From Roseateles depolymerans (lineage in GTDB: Bacteria > Pseudomonadota > Gammaproteobacteria > Burkholderiales > Burkholderiaceae_C), in assembly GCA_003241055.1 (NCBI GenBank), contig QFOD01000029.1, forward strand, positions 1 to 56,195: a DNA stretch of 56,195 nt. Reading direction: 5' to 3'. Positions 15,746 through 26,200 of this stretch are shown piece after piece. The first letter of the stretch is position 1; each line of letters starts with the position of its first letter. The position numbers were made by a program, and so were the translations under genes. The notes below the pieces were generated by a model that saw only the letters and a program-made list of their open reading frames with translations, made no database searches and had not been told where the DNA came from.

Positions 15746-18454
15746 ATGTCGTCCATGAGCGATACCCAGAAGCTGCGTCTGGACCTCCCCCTGGTGCTGC
15801 CGGATATCCACGACGCTGAAGATCCCTGCGTTACGCGCCTGCAGGACAAACTGGTAGGGCGGCCAGGCATCGAAGAGGCCCATGTCACGGGTGTCAAAGA
15901 GGGCAAGCCTCAGCTATGCGTGCACTACGACCCCAACGTGATCTCGCTGAGCCGCCTGCGTGAGCTGGTTGCTTCGACCGGCCTGGAGCTGACAGATCGC
16001 TTTGCGCATGTGTTGGCGCGGGTGAATCTGCCGATGCATGCCCGATTCGCGCAGCGCATCGCTGAGCAACTGCGATCGCTTGAAGGTGTCATTGAGGCCG
16101 ACGTGTCCCCGGGTGGTGTCGTGCGCATCGAATACGACCGTTCGAGGATGGATGCGACGAAGCTCCGCCAACGGTTGACCTCGCTCGACATCTCCATTGA
16201 CGAGCCACGAGCCTCTGCATCCAAGCCTGGCGAACAGGGGCTGTCAGCACCAGCGTCGGAGCCTCGCGCTGGTTCTGCGAAGGACCCGAAGGCCGCGAAC
16301 GACGAACACGCCGGTCGTGAAAAAGATGACCAAGGCCATGAGCATCGGGAAGGCGATGGTCATGACCACGCGCATGCGGCCGACGGCAAGTCCAAGGGCG
16401 AGCACAAACACGGCGAGAAGGGCCACGTGCACGGCAAGGACGAGGAGGGCGGCGAGCACAGCCATGAGCACGGTGGCCTCTTCGGCGAGAAGACGGAGCT
16501 GATCTTTGCGTGCCTGTCAGGCGTGTTCCTGCTCGGAGGCTGGCTTGTCGGGCGAGGGGGCTCGGGACCGGAGTGGCTGCCGACGGCCTGCTACGTCGTG
16601 TCGTACTTCTTCGGCGGCTTCTACACGGTCCGCGAGGCCATCGAGAACCTGCGCGCCAAGCGATTCGAGATCGACACGCTGATGCTGGTGGCCGCAGCGG
16701 GCGCCGCTGCCCTGGGATCCTGGGGTGAGGGCGCGTTGCTGCTCTTCCTGTTCAGTCTGGGGCATTCGCTGGAGCACTACGCCATGGGACGGGCACGGCG
16801 AGCGATCGAGGCGCTGGCCAAGCTGGCACCGGACACGGCGACCGTCAGGCGCGAGTCCGGGACCGAGGTCGTGCCGCTGGATCAGCTGCGGGTTGGTGAC
16901 GTCGTGGTCGTGAAGCCCAACGAGCGACTGCCGGCGGATGGCGTCGTCGTCGTGGGGACGTCCAGCGTCAACCAGGCGCCCGTGACGGGCGAGAGCGTGC
17001 CGGTCGACAAGCGGCCCATCGAAGACGGTAGGGCCGCGATCGGCAACTTCGAGCGGGTCGCGGCGGAGAACCGCGTGTTCGCGGGCACCATCAACGGCTC
17101 GGGCGCCATGGACGTCATGGTTGCGCGCAAGTCGGACCAGTCGACGATGGCGCGCGTCATCAAGATGGTCACCGAAGCCGAAGCGCAGCGGTCTCCCACG
17201 CAGCAGTTCACCGAAAAGTTCGAGCGGATCTTCGTGCCGTCGGTGTTGGTGCTCGTCGCTCTGCTGCTGTGTGCTGGGTTTGTCATCGATGAACCGTTCG
17301 CGCAGACCTTCTACCGGGCGATGGCGGTGCTTGTGGCCGCCAGCCCCTGCGCATTGGCGATCTCGGTGCCGAGCGCGGTGCTGAGCGGCGTCGCACGGGC
17401 AGCGCGGGGCGGGGTGCTGGTCAAGGGCGGCGGTCCACTGGAGAACCTGGGCACGTTGACGTCCATCGCGTTCGACAAGACGGGCACCCTGACCGAAGGC
17501 AAGCCAAAGCTGACTGATGTGGTGCCTGCGCAGGGCGTGCCGGAAGATGAGCTGCTGGCGGTTGCGTTGGCCGTTGAAGAGCACAGCGACCATCCACTGG
17601 CCGCGGCCATTGTCACGGGTGCGAAGGAGCGACTGGGCGACAACGCCAAGCTGCTGCAGGCTTCAGACGTCAAGAGCATCACCGGCCGTGGCGTGCAGGC
17701 TCAGCTTGTTGGCGAGACGGTGCACATCGGCAAGCCGGTCTTGTTTACCGAGTTGCCCGATTCGAAGGTGCCGCCTGATGTCGACGAGGCCAACACGAAG
17801 CTGGTGGCGGATGGCCGCACCACCATGATCGTGCGCAAGGGTGGCCGCTTCCTGGGCGTGATCGGCGTGATGGACACGCCGCGTCCTGTTGCCGGCCAGG
17901 TGATGGCCGAACTGCGCAAGCTCGGGATCGAGCGTCTGATCATGATCTCCGGCGACAACCAGAAGGTCGCGGAAGCCGTGGCGCAGACCGTGGGGCTCAC
18001 CGAGGCTCGGGGCGATCTGATGCCCGAGCAGAAGGTCGGGGAGATCAAGAAGCTGCGCACCGAGCACGGCAAGGTGGCGATGGTGGGCGATGGCGTCAAC
18101 GACGCTCCTGCGATGGCCAACGCCACCGTGGGTGTCGCGATGGGCGCTGCGGGGTCGGATGTGGCGTTGGAAACCGCAGACGTGGCGCTGATGGCGGACG
18201 ACCTGGCGCAACTTCCGTTCGCGGTGGGTCTCTCGCGCAGCACGAGCCGTGTCATCAAGCAAAACCTCTGGGTGAGCCTTGGCGTGGTGGCCGTGTTGAT
18301 CCCGTCCACCATCATGGGTCTGAGCATCGGCACCGCCGTCATCTTCCACGAAGGATCGACGCTGCTCGTGGTCTTCAACGCGCTGAGACTTCTGGCCTAC
18401 AAGCCGTTCGACAAGAGCGCGAAGGCGGCGGAGCCGGCCGCAGCAACAGCGTGA
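15746..18454 (+). CDS. P1B-4-type metal ATPase (CzcP/CadA-like) with His-rich N-terminus
   Basis: A 902-aa cation-exporting P-type ATPase. Asp577 in DKTGTLTEGK is phosphorylated; TGESVP and GDGVNDAPAM are the actuator and hinge motifs. The metal-site motif in the membrane is SPC (533-535) rather than CPC, and the last helix carries HEGST (868-872). SPC plus HEG(S/G)T is the P1B-4 hallmark (Zn/Cd/Co, as in CzcP). Unusually for that class there is a long N-terminus: two HMA-like folds without CxxC (about 14-85 and 90-155), then a His/Glu/Lys-rich linker (about 180-245). DUF6328-like and ZIP genes follow closely. ATG 15755 is an alternative start. Confidence 0.9.
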   Translation: MSSMSDTQKLRLDLPLVLPDIHDAEDPCVTRLQDKLVGRPGIEEAHVTGVKEGKPQLCVHYDPNVISLSRLRELVASTGLELTDRFAHVLARVNLPMHARFAQRIAEQLRSLEGVIEADVSPGGVVRIEYDRSRMDATKLRQRLTSLDISIDEPRASASKPGEQGLSAPASEPRAGSAKDPKAANDEHAGREKDDQGHEHREGDGHDHAHAADGKSKGEHKHGEKGHVHGKDEEGGEHSHEHGGLFGEKTELIFACLSGVFLLGGWLVGRGGSGPEWLPTACYVVSYFFGGFYTVREAIENLRAKRFEIDTLMLVAAAGAAALGSWGEGALLLFLFSLGHSLEHYAMGRARRAIEALAKLAPDTATVRRESGTEVVPLDQLRVGDVVVVKPNERLPADGVVVVGTSSVNQAPVTGESVPVDKRPIEDGRAAIGNFERVAAENRVFAGTINGSGAMDVMVARKSDQSTMARVIKMVTEAEAQRSPTQQFTEKFERIFVPSVLVLVALLLCAGFVIDEPFAQTFYRAMAVLVAASPCALAISVPSAVLSGVARAARGGVLVKGGGPLENLGTLTSIAFDKTGTLTEGKPKLTDVVPAQGVPEDELLAVALAVEEHSDHPLAAAIVTGAKERLGDNAKLLQASDVKSITGRGVQAQLVGETVHIGKPVLFTELPDSKVPPDVDEANTKLVADGRTTMIVRKGGRFLGVIGVMDTPRPVAGQVMAELRKLGIERLIMISGDNQKVAEAVAQTVGLTEARGDLMPEQKVGEIKKLRTEHGKVAMVGDGVNDAPAMANATVGVAMGAAGSDVALETADVALMADDLAQLPFAVGLSRSTSRVIKQNLWVSLGVVAVLIPSTIMGLSIGTAVIFHEGSTLLVVFNALRLLAYKPFDKSAKAAEPAAATA

Positions 18455-18461
18455 GGCAGCC

Positions 18462-18941
18462 ATGACCGTGCAGGACGATGAAAGCCGGACCGGGCAGCTG
18501 ATGGAGGACGACGACGGTGACCTGACCGACATGCTGGGAGAGCTGCGGGTGCTGCTTCCGACTGCCCAACTGCTGTCGGCCTTCCTGATCGCCGTGCCGT
18601 TTGCACCGGGGTTCCGCAGCATCGTGCAAGCCGAGAAGAACGTCTTTCTGGCCACGTTCATGCTGTCGGTCGCGGCTCTCGTGTTGTTCACGGCGCCGGC
18701 CGTGCAGCACCGGCTGATGCGGCCGCTGCGCCAGCGTGCGAACTTCAAGGCCAGGGCCAGCCGGCAGATGCTGGTCGGCGCGGCATCGCTCGCCATTGCG
18801 CTGGTGCTGGCCACGCAGTTCGTGCTGTCGGAGGTGCTGGGACACGTGGTGGGGAACATCGCCGCAGCCTTCATCGGTGCGTTGATTGGCGTGATGTGGT
18901 TGCTGGTGCCGCTGACCTGGAACCGACGGCAAGCCGGATGA
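18462..18941 (+). CDS. DUF6328-like membrane protein
   Basis: A 159-aa protein with about four membrane segments. The early block ELRVLLPTAQLLSAFLIAVP and the following F-x-x-I/V and TAPAVQHRLMR are features of DUF6328 family proteins. It lies seven bases after the ATPase gene and shares an ATGA overlap with the ZIP-like gene, so the three are one operon. No function is established for the family; co-transcription with metal transporters suggests a supporting role in ion or envelope homeostasis. Confidence 0.65.
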   Translation: MTVQDDESRTGQLMEDDDGDLTDMLGELRVLLPTAQLLSAFLIAVPFAPGFRSIVQAEKNVFLATFMLSVAALVLFTAPAVQHRLMRPLRQRANFKARASRQMLVGAASLAIALVLATQFVLSEVLGHVVGNIAAAFIGALIGVMWLLVPLTWNRRQAG

Positions 18942-19675
18942 GCGCTCCGCCGATCTCGCTTGCTGGCGTGATGATGTTCGCGGCGGTGCCGGCTGCCGCC
19001 GTCGTGATTGGTGGCGTGGTTGCCGCAGTACGGGCGCCGGGTCCCAAGGTGCAGAGCGCCGTGCAGCACATTGCTGCAGGCGTGTTGTTCGCCGCGCTGG
19101 CGACAGAGCTGCTGCCTGATGTGCTTCACCGGCGGCTGCCCTGGGTGACGCTGGGCGGATTCGCGCTCGGGGTGATCACGATGCTGCTGCTGAAGGCGGT
19201 TGCACGCCGGCTGGAGGAGCGAGAGGAGCAAGTCGCTTCATCGTCGCTGCCCACCAGCCTGCTGCTGGCGTCGGCCGTGGACATCGCGTTGGATGGGCTG
19301 CTGATCGGTGTCAGCTTTGCTGCCGGCGAACGACAGGGGCTGCTGATCACGATTGCGATGACGCTCGAGGTCTTGTTCCTTGGTGTTGCAACTGCGGCCG
19401 CGATGCGCGGGCCGAAGGCGCGCAGCCGCGTCCTGGTCACCACGATCACCTTTGCCGTGCTGCTGACCGCCGGGGCTGGGATCGGGGCGTACTTTCTGGC
19501 CGGTGCCGGCCCGATCGTGTTGGATGGCGTGCTGTCGTTCGGCGTAGCTGCGTTGCTCTACCTGGTGACGGAAGAACTGCTCACAGAAGCTCACGAGGTT
19601 GACGAGACACCGCTCCTGACCTCGATGTTCTTTGTTGGCTTCCTTGCCTTGCTGATGATCGAGATGATGATCTAG
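18938..19675 (+). CDS. ZIP-family divalent metal transporter
   Basis: A 245-aa protein with about eight membrane spans. The pattern HIAAGVLFAALATELLPDVL in an early helix and SAVDIALDGLLIGVSFAAGE in the middle match ZIP metal-binding helices; in the second the usual H-N/D-x-x-E/D-G is varied, with Asp and Asp-Gly retained but few His. A His/Asp-poor cytoplasmic loop follows helix 3. The family usually imports zinc or other divalent metals, sometimes bidirectionally. Placed after an exporter ATPase, it may balance cytoplasmic metal, or it may be a divergent exporter. Start ATG 18938 overlaps the preceding stop. Confidence 0.75.
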   Translation: MSAPPISLAGVMMFAAVPAAAVVIGGVVAAVRAPGPKVQSAVQHIAAGVLFAALATELLPDVLHRRLPWVTLGGFALGVITMLLLKAVARRLEEREEQVASSSLPTSLLLASAVDIALDGLLIGVSFAAGERQGLLITIAMTLEVLFLGVATAAAMRGPKARSRVLVTTITFAVLLTAGAGIGAYFLAGAGPIVLDGVLSFGVAALLYLVTEELLTEAHEVDETPLLTSMFFVGFLALLMIEMMI

Positions 19676-19772
19676 CACCTGAGACCCGGTTCGTTTCTTC
19701 ACAGGCAATGACTCACACGGTCTCGGGGCAATGCGCTTCGACACGCTGCGAGCGTCGATAATTCCAGGCTGT

Positions 19773-20147
19773 ATGCGCCGTGGGTTCACAACCTTTCTGC
19801 TGATCTTCTGTGTCTTCTGGCAAGCGCTTGCGCACGCCGGCGCTGGCGTGGTCATTGCCAGTCAAGAAGAGCAGTCGCACGCCGCCATGCACTTCCATGG
19901 CGAGGCCCATCACCACGACCATCACGATGATGGGACGGGCGACATCGATGGTGTCCACTCGGACCAGTCAGACGAATCCGTTCAACACCTTGCGGCCGAC
20001 TGCGGAATTCATGCGCCGGGGCTGCTTGGTTTCATGGACATGAGGCTCACGCAGTTGCCGCCGGAAATGCCCGTGGAGGTCGTTGCCACGCCACCGCCAA
20101 GTCCGTTCCTCGCTGGCCCGGAGCGGCCACCCAAAAGCCAGTCCTGA
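19773..20147 (+). CDS. His-rich secreted small protein, distant CzcI-like
   Basis: A 124-aa protein with signal peptide MRRGFTTFLLIFCVFWQALA and a mature His/Asp-rich segment (HFHGEAHHHDHHDDGTGDID) followed by DCGIHAPG. It has the size and layout of CzcI-like proteins but lacks the C-x-x-C-H-F block, so it is at most a distant relative. It precedes the second RND cassette as czcI precedes czcCBA. Probably binds metal in the periplasm. ATG 19773 was chosen because the signal peptide starts there; the longer frame from 19731 has no sensible leader. Confidence 0.6.
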   Translation: MRRGFTTFLLIFCVFWQALAHAGAGVVIASQEEQSHAAMHFHGEAHHHDHHDDGTGDIDGVHSDQSDESVQHLAADCGIHAPGLLGFMDMRLTQLPPEMPVEVVATPPPSPFLAGPERPPKSQS

Positions 20148-20265
20148 TTCCACCGCGATCCGCGCGTTGGCGCGCGGCCATCTGTTGCCGGTGACGTGCT
20201 GTCCTGCCTGACTGGCTTGAGGTCGAGGCGGGCGGCAGCCTAATCCGGCCCGCATCAGGACTCTC

Positions 20266-21528
20266 GTGAAAACCTCTCCATGGCTTGTCCCATGGCTCGC
20301 TGGTGGTGCCCTTGCCGCCAGTGCGCTGATCTGCGCCGCCCAGGCGCAGCCGCCGAACACCTCACCGCCCGTTCAAGCGCCGGACGCACAGGCGCCTAGC
20401 CTTGCCGAGGCAGTCGAAGCCGCCTGGCTTCGGTCTGCAGAAGCTGCGCAGTCGCGCGGACAGCAGCGCCTGGCGCGTGCCGACCAGGCCGTCGCCGGAA
20501 GCTGGCTGTCCGCGGCGCCAGCGCTGCAACTGTCTCAGCGAGAGGGCCGCGGCAGCGCTGCCGGTCAGCGCGACACTGAAGTCGGCATCGCGCTGCCGCT
20601 CTGGCGTTTGGGCGCCCGCTCCGCGGCCGGTCAGGCGGCACAGGCCGAACTCGACTGGAGCTCGGCAGCCGAGGCCGCATCCCGACTGCATGTGGCCGGG
20701 CAAGTCCGCGAGGCGGCGTACGGCCTGCGCCGCCTCGAGGCGGAACTGCGCCTCGCTACGACGCAACTCGACCTGATGCGCCAACTGGCGCAGGACGTGG
20801 ATCGACGTGTGCAGGCCGGCGATCTGGCGCCCGCTGATGCCATGGCTGCACAGGCCGAGTGGTTGGCCAGCCAAGCGCAGCAGGGCGACGCGCGCCAGCA
20901 ACTGCAGGCGCAACTGGCTCAATGGCATTTGCTGACAGGGTGGACACGGCTGGCCGTGCCGCAAGCTGAAGTCACGTTGGACGCCTTCGTTCTGAACGAC
21001 GCACATCCGGAGTTGCGACTCGCGGCACACGCCGTCGAGCGCGCGCAGCGCAAGCTCGCTCTTGCGCAGATGCAGCGGGGGAGCAGTCCGGAGCTTGGCA
21101 TCAGCCTTCGCCAAGAACGGCCGGGCTCCGGCAACCCGGCGCTGAACAGCGTGGGCGTGGCATTGCGCCTGCCGTTTGGCGGCGAGACCCATGCCCAGCC
21201 TCGTATCGCCTCGGCGTTGGCGGAAGTCGACGTGGCGCTGTCACAGCAGCAACTGCTGAGAGACCGCCTGGTCGCAGAACTGGAGCTCGCACGCAGCCAG
21301 GTCGGCCTGAGCGAATCCCAGGCCCGGCTCGAAGGCCAACGCGCCAAGCTGCTTCGCGAGCGCGCCCGACACATCGACAAGGCCTTCAAGGCCGGTGAGA
21401 CGGCCCTGCCCGAACTGCTCCGCGCGCTGAGCCTCGCCGCCCAGGCCGAGATTGCCAGCGAGCGTCAGCAGGCCGCCCTGCAACTCGCCCGGGCACGGCT
21501 TCAACAATCTCAAGGACTTCTCCCATGA
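20266..21528 (+). CDS. TolC-family outer-membrane factor of second RND pump
   Basis: A 420-aa GTG-initiated protein with a signal peptide (to about residue 27, ICAAQAQ) and OEP-type alpha-hairpin repeats (SLAEAVEAAWLRSAEAAQSR and a late ELARSQVGLSESQARLEGQR). It heads a four-gene operon joined by ATGA overlaps: channel, small periplasmic protein, adaptor, permease. It is shorter and unlike czcC, so the cassette is not a recent duplication of czcCBA. Substrate unknown; probably a metal ion. Confidence 0.85.
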   Translation: MKTSPWLVPWLAGGALAASALICAAQAQPPNTSPPVQAPDAQAPSLAEAVEAAWLRSAEAAQSRGQQRLARADQAVAGSWLSAAPALQLSQREGRGSAAGQRDTEVGIALPLWRLGARSAAGQAAQAELDWSSAAEAASRLHVAGQVREAAYGLRRLEAELRLATTQLDLMRQLAQDVDRRVQAGDLAPADAMAAQAEWLASQAQQGDARQQLQAQLAQWHLLTGWTRLAVPQAEVTLDAFVLNDAHPELRLAAHAVERAQRKLALAQMQRGSSPELGISLRQERPGSGNPALNSVGVALRLPFGGETHAQPRIASALAEVDVALSQQQLLRDRLVAELELARSQVGLSESQARLEGQRAKLLRERARHIDKAFKAGETALPELLRALSLAAQAEIASERQQAALQLARARLQQSQGLLP

Positions 21529-22112
21529 CTTCCATCCACTCGCTGCGGGCGCTGGCAGTTGCCGCGTTGACAGCGTCTCTTGTCCCTCTCGCCGTGGCGT
21601 CGCCCGGCGCTCACGGTCCCAACGGCGAACACCTCGACGGTCTTTCGACCACTGTGGCATCCGCTGGCAGCCGCCCCCGCCTGGAGGCTAAGACCGAGCA
21701 GTTCGAGCTGGTCGCGACCCTTGGCGGCGGTGAGCTGTCCATGCTGATCGATCGGTTCACGACGAATGAGCCGGTACTCGATGCCCAGGTCGAGGTCGAG
21801 TCCGGCGGCTTGAAAGCCAAGGCACCGTTCCATGCCGATCTGGGCGACTACGCAGTTGCCGACGAGGCCATGTTGAAGCTGCTGAGCAAGCCCGGCGAGC
21901 ATGCGTTGGTCATCACGGTGATAAAGGGCAGCGAGTCAGACCTGCTTGACGGCACGCTCAAGGTTTCCGCTGCTCAATCTCAGGCCACCGCCGACGCACC
22001 GAGTTGGTCGCGCAGGCTTGCCATCGGTGTGGCCGTGCTGGCGATCGTGCTGCTGACCGTTGGCGCCTGGCGTCGCCGCGGCGGGGCGTTCTCGAAGGGC
22101 GGTCAGGCATGA
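21525..22112 (+). CDS. Periplasmic protein with C-terminal membrane anchor in RND operon
   Basis: A 195-aa protein: signal peptide (to about residue 26), the motif SPGAHGPNGEHLD right after cleavage, a beta-rich central domain (FELVATLGGGELSMLIDRFT, then DAQVEVESGGLKAKA) and a C-terminal membrane segment (about 162-182) with a basic tail. The same SPGAHGPNGEHLD motif begins the mature part of the adaptor encoded next. The gene overlaps both neighbours by ATGA. The function of the family is not known to me. It may be a substrate-binding or assembly subunit of the pump. Confidence 0.65.
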   Translation: MTSIHSLRALAVAALTASLVPLAVASPGAHGPNGEHLDGLSTTVASAGSRPRLEAKTEQFELVATLGGGELSMLIDRFTTNEPVLDAQVEVESGGLKAKAPFHADLGDYAVADEAMLKLLSKPGEHALVITVIKGSESDLLDGTLKVSAAQSQATADAPSWSRRLAIGVAVLAIVLLTVGAWRRRGGAFSKGGQA

Positions 22113-23242
22113 AGCACGCAAGCGTGTATCGGCGGCTGACCGTGTTCAGCCTGACGCTGACGTCAATGCATGCCTTCAGCAGCCCTGGCGCGCACGGCCC
22201 CAACGGCGAGCATCTGGACCAGGCGGCGCCCATGAACGCCTCCGGGCTGATGCGCCTGCCCGACGGCAGCGTCAACGTGCCCAAGCTCTCTCAGCGACGT
22301 ATGGGTATTCGCACGCTGCAGGCTAGCGAGACCGAGGCCGCGGCGACCGTCGAACTGCCTGGGCGCGTGGTGCAGGACCCCAACGCCAGCGGGCGCGTGC
22401 AGGCCAGCTATGGCGGCCGCATCGAGGCTGGGCCGAAAGGCCTCCCGATGCCCGGGCAGACCGTGCGGCAAGGCGACGTGCTCGCGTGGTTGCACCCGAT
22501 GGCCAATCCCTTCGCGCGTGGGAATCAGCAAGCCCAGCGTGCGGAGCTGCGTGCCGAGCACCGGCTGGCTGAGCAGCGATTGAAGCGTCTCGAAGGGCTG
22601 GAAGGCACCGTGCCGCGCAAGGAAATCGAAGCGGCACGGTTGGACGTCGAGTCGCTTGCTGCTCGCGAGCGCAGCATTGCCGACAGTCTCGAAGCGCGGG
22701 AGCCCTTGCGCGCACCGGTATCCGGCGTCATCGCGCGGTCGGACTTGCTGGTTGGCCAGATCGTCGAGGCGAGGGACGTGCTGGTGGACATCGTCGACCC
22801 TTCCCGGCTGATGGTGGAGGCACAGACGCCGGACATCACGTTGGGTCAGCGCATCGCCACCGCAGCGTTGGCAAATCAGACCGGCGCCAAGCTGCAACTG
22901 GTCGGGACGCCCCGTGCCTTGCGCGACGGCACCTTGCCGCTGACGTTCCGGGCGCAGGCCGATGCGCCGGCCCAGGCCGTACCGCTTGCGGTGGGGCAGA
23001 CCGTGGCGGTCATCGTGTCGCTGAGCGACAAGCGCAAGGGCATCCCGTTGCCAGCCGATGCCGTCGTGCGCAACCCTGCCAACGAGCCGATCGTTTGGAT
23101 CAAGACGGGGGCGGAGCGCTACACGCCTCAGCCAGTTCAGTTCAGGTCGCTGGATGCCAGGACGGTGTTGGTAACCCATGGGCTCGCGGCGGACAACCGC
23201 GTCGTGGTCCTTGGGGCAGCGCTGATCGCGCAGATCCGCTGA
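22109..23242 (+). CDS. RND periplasmic adaptor (HlyD/CusB-like)
   Basis: A 377-aa adaptor. Signal peptide to about residue 24, then SPGAHGPNGEHLDQ as in the preceding protein. The lipoyl half-motifs (PGRVVQDPNASGRVQASYGG and REPLRAPVSGVIARSDLLVG) flank a coiled coil (AELRAEHRLAEQRLKRLEGL), followed by a beta-barrel and membrane-proximal domain. It connects the permease downstream with the TolC-family channel upstream. No His-rich insertion is present, in contrast to CzcB. ATG 22109 overlaps the previous stop; longer frames have no leader. Confidence 0.85.
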   Translation: MKHASVYRRLTVFSLTLTSMHAFSSPGAHGPNGEHLDQAAPMNASGLMRLPDGSVNVPKLSQRRMGIRTLQASETEAAATVELPGRVVQDPNASGRVQASYGGRIEAGPKGLPMPGQTVRQGDVLAWLHPMANPFARGNQQAQRAELRAEHRLAEQRLKRLEGLEGTVPRKEIEAARLDVESLAARERSIADSLEAREPLRAPVSGVIARSDLLVGQIVEARDVLVDIVDPSRLMVEAQTPDITLGQRIATAALANQTGAKLQLVGTPRALRDGTLPLTFRAQADAPAQAVPLAVGQTVAVIVSLSDKRKGIPLPADAVVRNPANEPIVWIKTGAERYTPQPVQFRSLDARTVLVTHGLAADNRVVVLGAALIAQIR

Positions 23243-23252
23243 GGAGACGGCC

Positions 23253-26200
23253 ATGTTCAATTGGATCGTCCACAACAGCCTGCGCAACCGGCACTTCGTG
23301 CTGGCCATCGCCGTGCTGCTGATGGCCTACGGTGCGTTCACCGCCTGGCACACACCGGTCGATGTCTTCCCCGACCTCAACAAGCCCGTGGTCACGGTGC
23401 TGACCGAGGCTGGTGGCATGGCGCCGGAAGAGGTAGAGCAACTGGTCAGCTTCCCCATCGAGACTGCCCTCAATGGCATGCCAGGCATCACCCGGGTGCG
23501 ATCGACTTCTGGCGTCGGCCTGTCCATCGTCTACGCCGAGTTCGACTGGGGCACCGACGTCTATCGCAACCGCCAGTTGGTGACCGAGCGGCTGGCCCAG
23601 CTGCGCGGCCAACTGCCGGGTGAGGTCACACCGGTGATAGGGCCGGTCTCGTCCATCATGGGCGAGGTCATGCTGATCGCACTGCCCCTGGGCGACGGAC
23701 AGGCGACACCGATGCAGGCCCGAGAGTACGCGGACTTCGTGCTGCGCCCGCGGCTGCTCTCGCTCCGCGGCGTTTCGCAGGTGATTCCCATCGGTGGCGA
23801 AGTGCGGCAGCTTCGCGTCGAGCCGGACACCGTCCGCATGGCTCAGTTCGGCGTGTCGTTGACCCAGGTTCAGCAGGCGCTACAGGGCTTTGCGAGCAAT
23901 GCTGGCGGCGGTTTCATCGACATGAACAGCCGTGAGTACCTGATTCGCCATCTCGGCCGTACCAGTCGCGTGGAGGACTTGCAGGGCATCGCGGTTGCCT
24001 GGAAGGACGGTCGCGCCATCCTCCTCGAGCAGGTCGCCAACGTGCGTTTTGCGGCCGGCCTCAAGCGCGGTGATGGCGGCTACAAGGGGGCGCCCGCCGT
24101 CATCGTCAGCGTGCAGAAGCAGCCGGCGGCCGACACGGTGCAACTCACCCGGCAGATCGAGGCTGCACTGGAGGAACTCAAGCCCGGGATGCCCACGGGT
24201 CTGAACTCGCCCCAGGTCCTTTTCCGGCAGGCGGACTTCATCGAGGCCTCCATTGACAACGTGACCGGCGCACTGCGCGACGGTGCCGTCATGGTCGCCA
24301 TCGTGTTGTTCGCGTTCCTGCTGTCCGCGCGAACGACGCTGATCTCGCTGATTGCCATTCCGCTTTCCTTGGCCGCCACGGCGCTGGTCTTCCGCTGGCT
24401 GGGCCAGTCCATCAACGTGATGACACTGGGTGGCCTGGCCATCGCCATCGGCGAGCTGGTGGACGACGCGGTGGTTGACGTGGAGAACATTCAGCGGCGC
24501 CTCAAGGAGAACCGTGCACTGCCAAACCCTCGGCCGTTGCTGGAGGTCGTGCGGGCCGCAAGCGTCGAGGTGCGATCCGGCATCGTCTACGCGACGGTCA
24601 TCGTCGTGCTGGTGTTCGTGCCGTTGTTTGCGCTGCCAGGCATCGAGGGCCGGTTGTTCACGCCGCTGGGTATCGCCTACATCGTCTCCATCCTGGCCTC
24701 GATGCTGGTCTCGATGACGGTCACGCCGGTGCTGAGCGCCTACCTGCTTCCTCGCATGAAGCGGCTGGACCATGGCGACAGTCCATTGGTGGCACTGCTC
24801 AAGCGCTGGGATGGACGGCTGCTCGCGTGGTCCTTCCCGCGCGCCAAGCTGCTGATCGCCACTGCAGTCCTGGCCGTAGTGGCGGCTGCTGCCAGCGTGC
24901 CGTTCTTTCCTCGCGCGTTCCTGCCAGCGTTCAACGAGGGCTCGTTCGTGCTGTCCTTGATGTTCAACCCCGGTACTTCGCTGGCGGAAGCCAATCGCAT
25001 GGGGGCGCTGGCAGAGAAGCTGATCCTTCAAGTTCCCGAAGTGAGCCAGGTCGGGCGGCGCACCGGGCGTGCCGAGCTCGACGAGCATGCCGAAGGGGTG
25101 CACTCCGCCGAGATCGACGTCGACCTCAAGCGCGACGGCAGGCCCGTCGAACGCGAGGCCGTCATGGTCAACATCCGTGCGCAGCTCGCGTCGCTGCCGG
25201 CGCAAGTGGCCATGGGCCAGCCCATCTCCCACCGACTGGACCACCTCCTGTCCGGCGTGCGTGCGCAGATCGCCGTCAAGATCTATGGCGACGACACCGA
25301 CGCGCTGCGAGGCATGGCCGAGCAGATGCGCGGCGGCCTCAGCGCCGTCCCCGGACTTGTAGACCTGACTGTCGAGAAGCAGGTGCTGATCCCGCAGATC
25401 ACCGTGCGGCTGGACCAGCGCAAGGTCGCTCAGGTGGGGCTCTCTCCCGGTGAAGCGGTGCGCATCCTGCAGGCGCTCACTGACGGTGCCCACGGCGCGC
25501 AGATCGTGGACGGGCTTCGGCGCTACGACCTGGTACTGCGGTTGCCCGACGCCGGCCGAAGTCCGCAGGACCTTGCGCGCACGCTGATCGATACGCCGGC
25601 CGGCAGGCTGCCGGTATCCAGCATCGCCAGCGTCGAGGAGGCCGACGGCCCCAACCAGATCGGCCGCGAGAACGGAAGGCGGCGCATCGTCGTGTACGCC
25701 AACACGGATGGTCGGGACATGGGCGCCGTCATCGCCGGCATACGCACGGTCATTGCACAAATCAGGCTGCCGCCGGGCGCGTTTGTCAGCCTGGAGGGGC
25801 AGTTCCAGGCGCAGGAGCAGGCCACTCAGCTCATCGTCGCGTTGTCGATGGTTTCGCTGGCGCTGATGTTCCTGGTGCTCTACACGCGCTATCGCTCGGC
25901 CGTGCTGGCCGGTGTCATCATGGCCAACATCCCGTTGGCGCTGATCGGCGCGGTGGCGGCGATGTGGCTGGCTGGCGTGACGCTGTCCGTGGCGACCATG
26001 GTGGGCTTCATCACGCTGGCGGGCATCGCGACGCGCAACGGCATCCTCAAGGTCAGCCACTACATCAATCTCTGCCGCTTCGAGGGTGAGCGCTTCGGGC
26101 AGCCCATGATCGTGCGCGGCTCGCTGGAGCGTCTGACTCCGGTGCTGATGACGGCACTGGTGGCGGCCTTTGCGCTGACGCCACTGCTATTCGCGGGTGA

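Noticed and set aside
18938..19675. Calling the ZIP-like gene zupT
   Set aside because: Helix pattern fits ZIP proteins, but the metal-site residues are varied and the direction of transport is not deducible.
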